Source of the DNA: Bacteroidaceae bacterium
Lineage (GTDB): Bacteria > Bacteroidota > Bacteroidia > Bacteroidales > Bacteroidaceae
Assembly: GCA_017472635.1 (NCBI GenBank)
Contig: JAFUPU010000025.1
Location: 1-37,310, forward strand
Direction: 5' to 3'
Length of the DNA stretch: 37,310 nucleotides
Position numbers and translations under genes: made by a program. Position 1 is the first letter of the stretch; each line of letters starts with the position of its first letter. This document shows, piece after piece, positions 26,287 through 34,620 of the stretch. The notes under the pieces are model-generated. The model was not told the DNA's origin. It did not search any database and saw only the letters and a list, made by a program, of their open reading frames with translations.

Positions 26287-26919
26287 TTACATCATCTTTC
26301 GTTCCATCAGGTTGGCAGCCATCTGGTCTGCAGCCTGAATCAGCGACACCAACGGTGACTTCTCGCTTGCCTTATTCAGACTACCTACCATCTCCTGACT
26401 ATGCAGCGAGAGGTCCCAAGCCGCCATGTGCCAACGAATAGCCAATATCTCATCTTCAGTGAGTTCAAATCCACTGCGTAGCAACATTATCACCGATTTC
26501 TCGCCATGACCAAGTGGCAAAGCCGTATAGTCTATGTTGTAAGTCTCATAGCTTTCCCATATGCCCACCTCGTTTTTTTGCTTACGCACTACCCGCTGGT
26601 AGATGTTCGACTTGCACACATCGTGCAAGAGCGATGCCACTATCACACTGCTGCGAGGCAACAAGGATTCCAGGTCAGGACGTTCAGCCAACACCTGCTC
26701 ACGTATCAGCAATGCCATTTTGCACACATTCAACGAGTGGTGTACCAGCCCGCCCTCAAAACAGTTGTGTTTGCTACGCGAGGCAGGAGCTTTAAAGAAG
26801 CCCCATTCTTCCAAGTCTTCAAGCAGATAGTCCACGTCCTGTTCGTCTTCACGCTCAGACTGACGGAGCAAGGCTATAAACTCTTCTTTCTCTTTGTTTA
26901 TTTGTTCTTTATCAGGCAT
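26287..26919 (-). CDS. HD-domain phosphohydrolase
   Basis: 210 residues from the ATG at 26919; a longer frame back to 26982 runs through the terminator hairpin and is rejected. Metal-binding residues: HH in GGLVHHSLNVC, HD in SLLHDVCK, and later His in GHGEK and IRWHMAAWD. The HD superfamily hydrolyses phosphate esters, often nucleotides, but the substrate is unknown. First gene of the run with aminopeptidase P and the gamma-carbonic-anhydrase-like protein. Confidence 0.85.
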   Translation of the reverse strand: MPDKEQINKEKEEFIALLRQSEREDEQDVDYLLEDLEEWGFFKAPASRSKHNCFEGGLVHHSLNVCKMALLIREQVLAERPDLESLLPRSSVIVASLLHDVCKSNIYQRVVRKQKNEVGIWESYETYNIDYTALPLGHGEKSVIMLLRSGFELTEDEILAIRWHMAAWDLSLHSQEMVGSLNKASEKSPLVSLIQAADQMAANLMERKMM

Positions 26920-26942
26920 ACTTCCGACGTTTACTATGAAAA

Positions 26943-26978
26943 GTCCCCCTCGCAACCCTACAAAGGGAGGAGGGGGAC
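26943..26978 (-). terminator. terminator after the secreted-protein gene
   Basis: GTCCCCCTC (26943-26951) and GAGGGGGAC (26970-26978) form a perfect 9-bp G/C-rich stem. On the minus strand it is followed by TTTTC and lies 33 bp after the stop at 27011, so it ends the SusCD operon. Confidence 0.75.
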
Positions 26979-27010
26979 CCAATCTTATGAAATTACTCTA
27001 AAGTTCGCAA

Positions 27011-27928
27011 TTACTTAACGATAACCTTAACAACCTTTACAGTACCGTCAGCCAAAGTCTGCTTAACCAAGTTGATACCCTTTGCAGGAGCAGAGATAGC
27101 TTGACCAGCTACAGTGTAGTATTGAGAAGCTACAACTTCAGCTTCAGCTACGTTTGAAGCGATATTGCTGCTACCATCAGCAGTCAACAACACCTTTTCA
27201 CCCGGAACTTCACCCTTGATAGAAACTTGTACATCACCTTCTTTATCAAAGTAAGCACCACCGAAAGAAATCTTAGAACCACAGGCGTTAACCAAATACT
27301 TCAAATCTTTGAAAACTGGGAATTTGATAACACCAAGCCCGCTACCTTTTACAGCACTTGCCTCATCGCCTGTAAATATAACCTCCGGCCAAGGAATAGG
27401 ATTTTGTACATAATTGAACTCACCCTCACCTGCCACTGTAATATCCAACAGGTTAAAAGTGTTGTCTTGCATAGCCAAACGATAACCAATAGCAGTTCCT
27501 TCTTCAAAGACTGTATAGTTCTTGTTGGTTGACAATTTACCATAAACGTAAACATAACCATCAGCCTTTGCATCAATCTGCAATACAGCACCACCTGTGG
27601 CAGGTTGTGGAGGAGTCAATGTAGCAGGATTGCTACCATCTGCAGTCTTAGGGTTATTGCTACCCTGAGCACCTTTTGAAGCATCAAGTTCTGTAGCATC
27701 AAATACGATAGTAGTGTAGTCATTGGCTGCAACAGAAGTGCTCTTATAAGAATCATCAAAAGCAATGCTGAGTTTAATATCGTCGTTTTCACCGATAAGA
27801 GTTCCAGCTGTCAAAGCAACAGCATCTCCTGACAATCCCAAACCTTCAGGATCTACCTGAACATAACTTTGTGCATTTGCACACATGCCAGCTGCAAGGG
27901 CAGCCACGAAAAGTAAATTTTTCTTCAT
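27011..27928 (-). CDS. secreted protein with C-terminal sorting-type tail
   Basis: 305 residues with a signal peptide (MKKNLLFVAALAAGMCANAQ). The middle is beta-rich with a Pro/Asn/Thr-rich stretch (SNNPKTADGSNPATLTPPQP). The last about 45 residues (VVASQYYTVAGQAISAP, INLVKQTLADGTVKVVKVIVK) resemble the C-terminal secretion tail common in Bacteroidota exported proteins, although with Ala where Asn/Gly is usual. No enzyme motif is seen. It is the last gene of the SusC-SusD operon and probably a surface or extracellular partner of the transport system, for example a binding protein. Confidence 0.75.
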   Translation of the reverse strand: MKKNLLFVAALAAGMCANAQSYVQVDPEGLGLSGDAVALTAGTLIGENDDIKLSIAFDDSYKSTSVAANDYTTIVFDATELDASKGAQGSNNPKTADGSNPATLTPPQPATGGAVLQIDAKADGYVYVYGKLSTNKNYTVFEEGTAIGYRLAMQDNTFNLLDITVAGEGEFNYVQNPIPWPEVIFTGDEASAVKGSGLGVIKFPVFKDLKYLVNACGSKISFGGAYFDKEGDVQVSIKGEVPGEKVLLTADGSSNIASNVAEAEVVASQYYTVAGQAISAPAKGINLVKQTLADGTVKVVKVIVK

Positions 27929-27989
27929 AATAGCTTTAGTTTAATTAATTTATAAATAAATGACCTTCAGGTCTTAGTTACAATGGTAA

Positions 27990-28019
27990 GGGGACAGGCA
28001 AACGGCATAAGCCTGCCCC
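27990..28019 (-). terminator. hairpin between lipoprotein and secreted-protein genes
   Basis: GGGG-A-CAGGC (27990-27999) and GCCTG-CCCC (28011-28019) form a 9-bp stem with a bulged A. It sits 8 bp after the lipoprotein stop. There is no T run, so it is more likely an RNA-stabilising or partial-termination hairpin that tunes expression of the last gene. Confidence 0.5.
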
Positions 28020-28026
28020 CAAATTT

Positions 28027-28512
28027 TTATTCGGTCAACGAACCGCTAAAAGAGAAGGTGTAATCATAAGATTTACGACCTGATTTCACAGTTTTTACAA
28101 AATTGATTGTGGCAATTTCATTATTATCCGCGTCGTAACGCACATAACCACGGAAGTTGTTTGCACCTAAACCATTTTCTGTAGAATTGTTGTAGAAAAC
28201 AAATCCATAGCTTGCCTCTTTTGCGATATTTGCAACACTCTTCAATCCGTCATCCAAACCAATTGCAGGACATGATACAATTACATCCACACACCAAGCA
28301 GAATCTGTCGGGACTAAAGCCAAGGTTCCAACTTCAACAATTGTGTCTGTATCCAAAACACGCATCCATTCACCTTCGTAAGTACCTGCCACTTGTGCTT
28401 GTTCATCAACCTCGGCTGGATTTAAACCTGTTTCAGCATCTTCACGACAGGCTACAAAAGTTGCGCCCATTGCAAAGAACATAAATGCTGTATATAAAAA
28501 CTTTTTCATCAT
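28027..28512 (-). CDS. lipoprotein of unknown function in SusCD operon
   Basis: 161 residues. The lipoprotein signal is clear: hydrophobic FLYTAFMFFAMGATFVAC with the lipid-modified Cys at residue 22, followed by acidic RED, which in Bacteroidota can direct surface export. The mature part is beta-rich (GTYEGEWMRVLDTDTIVEVGTLALVP) and may be a small beta-sandwich or calycin-like fold. No family is recognised. It follows susD by 25 bp, where surface glycan-binding lipoproteins are usually encoded, so a ligand-binding role is inferred. Confidence 0.75.
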   Translation of the reverse strand: MMKKFLYTAFMFFAMGATFVACREDAETGLNPAEVDEQAQVAGTYEGEWMRVLDTDTIVEVGTLALVPTDSAWCVDVIVSCPAIGLDDGLKSVANIAKEASYGFVFYNNSTENGLGANNFRGYVRYDADNNEIATINFVKTVKSGRKSYDYTFSFSGSLTE

Positions 28513-28537
28513 CTATTACTTTTTAAATTCATAAAAA

Positions 28538-30376
28538 TTAATAACCAGGATTCTGATCTGCACTTGTTAATGCAGTATTTGATGCCATTTCTTCATTAGG
28601 AATGGGACGATACCACTTAACTTCACCCAACGCATTACTCATGTCGCTGACATCACTAATCAGAGAGTTAAATTGTACATTGTAACGAACCAACTGGCGA
28701 GTACGACGCAAGTCCATCCAACGCTGATTCTCTGCATATAATTCGCGGGCACGCTCATCCAAAATCAAATCGAGCATAGTCAATGCATCTTTTTGAGGAT
28801 AGTCGGGCAAATAATTGCTCAATGAATTGTTCAAGTTAGCAGCCTTTGCACGTGTACGAACGGCATTAATCTTTGCCCAAGCATCAGCCTCTTTACCTGC
28901 CATATAGTAAGCCTCTGCGGCAACCAAATAAAGGTCGCTGGCATGAAGCAACACGATATCGCGATATCCGTTAGAAGTATTACCAGCTGCTAACGCAGTA
29001 GTGGGGTCATCATACTTGCGCACAGTCGGTGTAAAGTTCAACTCTGAAGCCAATGTAGCACTATTGTAAGCTTTGCCTTCAGGACTCTTGAATGAACCAT
29101 CAGCATTGAATGAGTATTTCTTCACCGGATTACCCATCAGATAAGCATACGGAGTATTCACATAGTTACCTTTCGCAAAACGAGCCTTGTTTGCAGTCAA
29201 GAAAGCTTCAAAATCAGCTTGTGACATATAGTAAGGAGCGTAATAATATGCGATAGGCAATGTTTCCCATGAAGCATTGTTATAATATGCATAATAACCT
29301 GTAGCTGATGAAGTTCCCCAACTAGTGGCATCCCCGTCATAGTTAACCAAAGTTGTCATAAAAGTTCCCGAGTAACGTTCGTCACCTTCACCCCACAAGT
29401 AGAGAGATTTTTCTGTAGGAACCTTTACTGAACTACTTACCTTACAGCCATTGGCATCTTGCGCACCGTAGTATGAACCGAAATCATTTTGCAAACCATG
29501 TCCACCACTATTGACATCACCCGGATAACCGGCTTTATCATACTGAATAGTGAAGAATGTCTCCGGATTGGTATCTTCGTTAGCAGCAGCCCACTTCTGA
29601 GTAAAGCTCTGAGTCAAAGAGATGCCTGAAATAGCCTTTTCAGCCCAACTTGCAGCCTCAGTAAAATAAGCGCTATTTTCAGATTTGCTATAGGTACCCT
29701 TAGCAGCATCTGTCAACGTTGTTTCCAAGTCCCAACCTGCAGCCAGATTCAATTTTGCCAACAAAGCGGCTACTGCCTTACGGTTTACTCTACCATCGTT
29801 GGAAGTTTCAGGCAACGAAGCGTCTTCTGCTATTTCCACCAAGTCAGCAATACAATTGTCATATATGGTCTTCAGATCTTCGCGCGGATATTCACGAGTT
29901 GCATCATTGATGTACTTGTCAGAATAAGGAACCGCACCAAAGTGTTGGGTCAACATGTAATAGCCGTATGCACGCAAGAACTTAGCCTCTGCTGCATACT
30001 TTTCCCCACCATAATAGATCAACCCGTTTGCGTTATTAATCAACTGGTAGCAAGCTATATACAAATTCTTCACATCACCATTCTCGGGAGTGGTGGTATA
30101 TTGTTGGAATTGGGTAGGAGTCTTGCCACGACTCGGTTGATAGAGGTCTGTACCATCTTCATATATATCTGTCCAAGTAGACATATTCCGCAACGAATAG
30201 TAAGCATAATTGCGGAAAGACTCCAGACCTGCCTCTGTGCCAAAAAACTCTTCAGCTGTTTGTCCACCAGCGGTCTTGTTTTCAGCCTCAAGAAAATCAT
30301 CACAGCTACTGAATGCACCGGCAGTCATCAGAGCCAACGCTGACATATAAAGTATTTTCTTCATTTTCGTAATCAT
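28538..30376 (-). CDS. SusD/RagB family nutrient-binding lipoprotein
   Basis: 612 residues (608 from the second ATG at 30364, MKKILYMSALALM). The lipobox AGAFSSC with acidic residues after it (CDDFLEAE) predicts a surface lipoprotein. SusD features are the TPR-like helical core (EEFFGTEAGLESFRNYAYY, AEAKFLRAYGYYML) and the C-terminal RARELYAENQRWMDLRRT. It forms the lid of the SusC transporter encoded directly upstream. The ligand is not evident. Confidence 0.95.
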   Translation of the reverse strand: MITKMKKILYMSALALMTAGAFSSCDDFLEAENKTAGGQTAEEFFGTEAGLESFRNYAYYSLRNMSTWTDIYEDGTDLYQPSRGKTPTQFQQYTTTPENGDVKNLYIACYQLINNANGLIYYGGEKYAAEAKFLRAYGYYMLTQHFGAVPYSDKYINDATREYPREDLKTIYDNCIADLVEIAEDASLPETSNDGRVNRKAVAALLAKLNLAAGWDLETTLTDAAKGTYSKSENSAYFTEAASWAEKAISGISLTQSFTQKWAAANEDTNPETFFTIQYDKAGYPGDVNSGGHGLQNDFGSYYGAQDANGCKVSSSVKVPTEKSLYLWGEGDERYSGTFMTTLVNYDGDATSWGTSSATGYYAYYNNASWETLPIAYYYAPYYMSQADFEAFLTANKARFAKGNYVNTPYAYLMGNPVKKYSFNADGSFKSPEGKAYNSATLASELNFTPTVRKYDDPTTALAAGNTSNGYRDIVLLHASDLYLVAAEAYYMAGKEADAWAKINAVRTRAKAANLNNSLSNYLPDYPQKDALTMLDLILDERARELYAENQRWMDLRRTRQLVRYNVQFNSLISDVSDMSNALGEVKWYRPIPNEEMASNTALTSADQNPGY

Positions 30377-30390
30377 TTATTAATGGTTAA

Positions 30391-33300
30391 TTAAAATTTG
30401 ACGCTTGCACCAAATTGCCATGTTACAGTGCTCGGACCATCATTCTTCAAAGAAGCGTCAGCCCATTCAGGATCAAATCCCTTATAATCTGTGAATACAA
30501 ACGGATTGGTAACTGTTGCATACAGACGCAATTTTTGCAAACCAATCTTCTTCAAGACTTTCTTATTGAATGTATAACCCAATGTGATGTTCTTCACCTT
30601 TACGTAAGATGCATCGACATACTTATTGGTACCACCAATCCACAAGTCTGAGCCGACACCACCATTAGCACCTCCGTTATTGGGGAAAGGATATGAACCA
30701 TAATGAGTTTCCTTCTGGTATACAGGATTAACATAAGTTCCATCCGCATTCACACCATCGCAATCGATGAGTGTACCGGCAGGAATATAATAGTCAACAT
30801 TCAACTTGGCACGTCCACGGTCTCCCCAGTTAAGGTTCTCACCATAGAAGTTTGAAGATACAGTATAATCTTGCTTGGTGTAGAGAGAGAATGAAAGATC
30901 CCACTCTTTGTAACTCAAGTTAGAGGTAAAGCTACCCGTCCAAGCCGGAGTTGCACTATATACCTTCTTGTCTTCATCACCGAACTTACCATCACCATTG
31001 CGGTCGTTGATGATTACTTGTCCTTCAGTCCAGCCATAGCATTGATAGTAGTAATCATACTCTTTCATGGTTGAACCCGGAGTCAAGCCTTTCAAACGAG
31101 CGATTTCATTATCAGGTACCACCATGTTTTTATCGCTGACAATACCGGTCCACTCGTAACCATATACATTATGGAAAGGCTGACCGATAAAGAGACCTGC
31201 ACTTGGCATATCTTCTTTCAGACCATTAACATCCTTCACCTCATTGTCATTTGCAGCAAAAGAGAAAGTTGTTTCCCAGTGCCAATCCTTATTTGTCACG
31301 TTCACTGTTGTCAAAGAGGCTTCAATACCACGGTTTCTCACCTTACCGATATTGGTGTTCATCGTAAGAGTTCCACCACTACTGTTAGCACCTGCTTCCA
31401 AGGGGAGAGGAACACCGAAAAGAATGTCTCTTGAATCTTTCTGATACAAATCAATGGTACCGGTAATGCGGCTATTGAAGAAACCGAAGTCAATACCGAA
31501 GTTCACCTCTTCAGAAGTTTCCCAAGACAATGCTCTATCCACAATACCACTGGGGTAGAAAGCATTTGCGTATGCTGAGCCAAAAGGCAAAGCAAGCGGT
31601 CCGGCAACAGTCTGTTGGGTCGCATAGTTTCCGATACCATCGTTGTTACCTGTCATACCATAGCTCAAACGCAACTTCAAGTTACTCAACCATTCGCGCT
31701 TCATCCATGACTCCTCAGACATACGCCATGCAACAGCCAATGAAGGGAAGCTACCCCACCGATGACCATCAGCAAAACGTGAAGAACCATCCCAACGTAC
31801 CGTACCGGTAAACATATACTTACCTGCATAGGTATAGTTGGCACGAAGAGCGTATGAAATCATACTGCTCTCAGAGAATGAATTCTTAGAGGTTTCAGAA
31901 TCTGTGATAAGACCACCTGACGAAAGGTTATTCCAGTCAGAACCGTCCAACACGCCCCAAGACTCAAATGTATCATATTCAGTATTTGCACCTTCCATAC
32001 TGAACAATCCCATCAAATCGATAGAATGCTTCTCAGCAATGGTGGTATTATAGTTTACGATGTTATCCCATGTCCAAGAGAATGCTCTGCTTGTTGTCTT
32101 TATTGCACGATTGTTCTCTGCATAAGCACTAATCAAGCCATCCTCGCTCTTTTTATTGAAAGTTCCTTCGCGATAGTAGCTATAATTGGGAGAGAATGTG
32201 GTTTTCAAGCTCAATCCCTTGATAGGCTTAATCTGCAAGTAGAAGTTTCCGAGCATACGCCATGTTTCACGCTCTTTCGTTTGGTTATCGATATAAGCAA
32301 AAGGAGTAGGCTGATCAGAGAATTGATAGCCGTTATCTGCACCCATTGCCACATAATCACCGGGTTTCGGATTCATATTACCTTCTGCATCGTATGGCTG
32401 CATGAAAGGATTCATACGATAAGCATTCTGCACTGCATCGTCATTGGCATAGCTCTTGTCAATACGAGCCATATTGAAACTAAAACCGGCAGATACATAC
32501 TTATTAATTTCAGCATCGATACTACCTTTGAAGTTTATGCGGTTCTGCTCATCGCCTTCGTAGATTCCTTCTTCGCTGTTATAACCAATACCCATATGAT
32601 AGCCCAACTTGTCCGTACCACCACTCATTGACAAATAATGGTTTTGTTGGTGACCATCTTGAGTAACCAAATCAGGCCAATCATAAGTTTGTCCGGTAGC
32701 TACCAATTCTTTCAAACGTGAGATTCCTTTTTCAGAATTCCACAAAGACATCTGTTGATAAGGTCCCATTGCATAAGCGGGACGACCACTTGTTGCAGTA
32801 GCAGAACCACCCTCAGCATAAACCAAGAATTTCATGAAACGATAGTCATAGAACTGCTGTCCATCCATGAAGTCCGGCATACGAGCTGTTTTGGTAATAC
32901 CATAATAACCATCATAAGAGATGCTGGGCTTGACTGTCTTAGACTTAGTTACACCCGAACCACTCTTGGTTGTCACCATCACAACACCGGCTGTTGCACG
33001 AGAACCGTAAATAGCGGTTGAAGAAGCGTCTTTCAACACGTCCATACGCTCGATATCCTGAGGATTCAAAAAGTCAATATCATCACAAATAACACCATCG
33101 ACAACATACATTGGAGTTGTTTCTGAGTTAATTGAGGACTTACCACGGATTTCAATATCAAAACCACCACCGGCACGACCAGAAGACTGAGTAATTGAAA
33201 CACCAGGCACAGAACCCTGCAAGTTTTCCAATACAGAAGGAGCACCCTTTGCCAACAGTTTTTCAGTACCGATAGAAGCAATAGAACCGGTAAGGTCGGT

Positions 33301-33654
33301 CTTTTTCATAACACCATAACCCACAACTACCACTTCATCAAGAGCCTCTGTGTCTTCTTTCAGTTCTACTTTAATAACATTTCTATTTCCCACTTTCACA
33401 TTCTGGGTAACAAAACCCATGTATGAAACTTCAATGACGTCAGAAGGTTTTACATTGTTCAAGCGAATTTTTCCATCCAAATCGCTGACTTGACCATTTG
33501 ACGTACCTTTCACTAACGCACTTACACCAATCATCGGTTCACCCAAATCGTCAACGACTGTAAGGGTAACGGACTTTTGCGCATAAGCAAAAAGACAAAG
33601 CATGCTTAACAAAAGCGTTGCAGATGCCTTCTGAATGATTCGTTTAAAATCCAT
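30391..33654 (-). CDS. SusC/RagA family TonB-dependent transporter
   Basis: 1087 residues. A signal peptide (to FAYAQ, about residue 26) is followed by a carboxypeptidase-regulatory-like domain (about 27-100), the TonB-box region DEVVVVGYG (106-114) and the plug (LENLQGSVPGVSI, IRGKSSINSETTPMYVVDGV, MDVLKDASSTAIYGSRATAGVV). The 22-strand barrel ends in WQFGASVKF with the terminal aromatic residue. It imports a large ligand across the outer membrane together with the SusD protein 14 bp downstream. There is no N-terminal STN domain, so signalling through an anti-sigma factor is unlikely. Confidence 0.96.
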   Translation of the reverse strand: MDFKRIIQKASATLLLSMLCLFAYAQKSVTLTVVDDLGEPMIGVSALVKGTSNGQVSDLDGKIRLNNVKPSDVIEVSYMGFVTQNVKVGNRNVIKVELKEDTEALDEVVVVGYGVMKKTDLTGSIASIGTEKLLAKGAPSVLENLQGSVPGVSITQSSGRAGGGFDIEIRGKSSINSETTPMYVVDGVICDDIDFLNPQDIERMDVLKDASSTAIYGSRATAGVVMVTTKSGSGVTKSKTVKPSISYDGYYGITKTARMPDFMDGQQFYDYRFMKFLVYAEGGSATATSGRPAYAMGPYQQMSLWNSEKGISRLKELVATGQTYDWPDLVTQDGHQQNHYLSMSGGTDKLGYHMGIGYNSEEGIYEGDEQNRINFKGSIDAEINKYVSAGFSFNMARIDKSYANDDAVQNAYRMNPFMQPYDAEGNMNPKPGDYVAMGADNGYQFSDQPTPFAYIDNQTKERETWRMLGNFYLQIKPIKGLSLKTTFSPNYSYYREGTFNKKSEDGLISAYAENNRAIKTTSRAFSWTWDNIVNYNTTIAEKHSIDLMGLFSMEGANTEYDTFESWGVLDGSDWNNLSSGGLITDSETSKNSFSESSMISYALRANYTYAGKYMFTGTVRWDGSSRFADGHRWGSFPSLAVAWRMSEESWMKREWLSNLKLRLSYGMTGNNDGIGNYATQQTVAGPLALPFGSAYANAFYPSGIVDRALSWETSEEVNFGIDFGFFNSRITGTIDLYQKDSRDILFGVPLPLEAGANSSGGTLTMNTNIGKVRNRGIEASLTTVNVTNKDWHWETTFSFAANDNEVKDVNGLKEDMPSAGLFIGQPFHNVYGYEWTGIVSDKNMVVPDNEIARLKGLTPGSTMKEYDYYYQCYGWTEGQVIINDRNGDGKFGDEDKKVYSATPAWTGSFTSNLSYKEWDLSFSLYTKQDYTVSSNFYGENLNWGDRGRAKLNVDYYIPAGTLIDCDGVNADGTYVNPVYQKETHYGSYPFPNNGGANGGVGSDLWIGGTNKYVDASYVKVKNITLGYTFNKKVLKKIGLQKLRLYATVTNPFVFTDYKGFDPEWADASLKNDGPSTVTWQFGASVKF

Positions 33655-33731
33655 ATTAGTTTTACATTTTAAAGTTATAAAAAAGCTGTTTTTTCTTATT
33701 TATCCACCAAGGGAATTTCACATTAATTGTG

Positions 33732-33739
33732 CAAATATA
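33732..33739 (-). promoter_or_regulatory. -7 box of the SusCD operon
   Basis: TATATTTG on the minus strand (CAAATATA on plus) fits TAnnTTTG. The -33 region has no TTTG, so an activator may be needed. The leader to the susC start is about 70 nt. Confidence 0.6.
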
Positions 33740-33788
33740 CGGTTTTAATCATATAACGAATAATTTTTTAGCAAAAAAAATGCATTTT

Positions 33789-33802
33789 ATGTTATATAAC
33801 AT
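33789..33802. promoter_or_regulatory. palindrome upstream of the SusC promoter
   Basis: ATGTTATATAACAT is a perfect 14-bp palindrome centred about 70 bp upstream of the expected transcript start of the SusCD operon. The position fits an activator site. The regulator is not in view. The local sequence is very A/T-rich, which raises the chance of random palindromes. Confidence 0.45.
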
Positions 33803-34294
33803 ATTTTTAAAGGGTGTCAATAAACTTTTTCTCCAAATTTCTATGTGTACTTATCTTATTTTCTTCGTCTGGCAGTAAGCCGAAGAGCCAGGAGCTTAGC
33901 ATACGCCTTTTGTACAGGATGTATAAAAAGGCACCACGTCTTACATATCCTATTCCTATACGATACATGCAACTCATTCACCTCTCCATTTCACCTCTAT
34001 ATTGCTGTACTTCATAGCTTTATGAGTGAAAGGAGTTTCTTTCAACGCACCTTCACCTCTTCCACTGTTTAATTGATAGCGCTTCGCACAGGTGAAGGAG
34101 TTGAAAGGTTGATAGGTTGAGAGTTTGAAATAAAAAAATCCGCGCCATCCGTGCCGTCCGTTCCTTAAAAAGGTAGAGAAGTTTGAGAAGATTGACCGAA
34201 AGGCAGTCATAATCAGTTAGAGCATAGCCCTCATCAGCTTCGCAGTCATAAATCTAAAGTTGAAGGGTGTGGAAGGTGAATGGAAGCACCACCT

Positions 34295-34349
34295 TTCACC
34301 CGTACCACATTGAGTCACAATGCGATATAGGTGAAATGAAACAAACGGA
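34295..34349. repeat. dispersed intergenic repeat, family 1, right copy
   Basis: 55 bp matching 230-284 at 47 of 55 positions in the same orientation, beginning TTCACCCGTA and ending AATGAAACAAACGGA. The inverted ends are TTCACC and GGTGAA. Confidence 0.75.
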
Positions 34350-34416
34350 ATGAGGAATGAGAATAGTAGTATAGGAAGAGGGATGAGAATATCAATTTTG
34401 TAGCAACGGATATAAC

Positions 34417-34459
34417 AAATGTCTCATTCCACACCTATCGTGCATAGAATGAGACATTT
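34417..34459. repeat. long perfect inverted repeat
   Basis: AAATGTCTCATTC (34417-34429) and GAATGAGACATTT (34447-34459) are perfect inverted 13-mers around a 17-nt loop. Neither strand has a proper T run, so a simple terminator is doubtful. It may be part of a small non-autonomous element or an RNA hairpin downstream of metY. Confidence 0.6.
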
Positions 34460-34552
34460 ACAAAAAGGGGTGTTTCGAGGCTGATTGATTGTTTGACAAA
34501 GCGGACTATATCCTCGATATTTTAAAAAATCTCCTGGACATATGTCCACCGG

Positions 34553-34610
34553 TTGCAGGACTCAGCCGCGTGAGTCCTGCAACAGAACGGTCTGAATCCT
34601 GCCACCCATG
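34553..34610. repeat. family 2 intergenic repeat with 12-bp hairpin
   Basis: TTGCAGGACTCA (34553-34564) and TGAGTCCTGCAA (34571-34582) form a perfect 12-bp stem with loop GCCGCG. A further related unit, CTGAATCCTGCC, follows. It starts about 10 bp beyond the metY stop (minus strand) and could end that transcript, but no T run follows. Related units occur at 440-530. Confidence 0.6.
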
Positions 34611-34620
34611 CTGACTGATT

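Larger units (their letters stand above)
33803..34620. other. gene-free stretch with dispersed repeats
   Basis: I see no credible gene between the SusC promoter and metY. The stretch includes an ATCCGCGCCATCCGTGCC segment of the Bacteroidales GCGGAT-repeat kind (34139-34156), the family 1 repeat (34295-34349), a 13-bp hairpin (34417-34459), a 14-bp palindrome TGGACATATGTCCA (34535-34548) and the family 2 hairpin (34553-34582). Confidence 0.6.

Noticed and set aside
26920-26982. Longer N terminus for the HD-domain protein
   Set aside because: It would translate the terminator hairpin of the upstream gene (MGPPPPFVGLRGG); the ATG at 26919 begins the sensible protein.
32026-32631. 201-residue plus-strand open frame antisense to the SusC gene
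   Set aside because: It is a shadow of a clear SusC coding frame on the other strand and has no recognisable motif.
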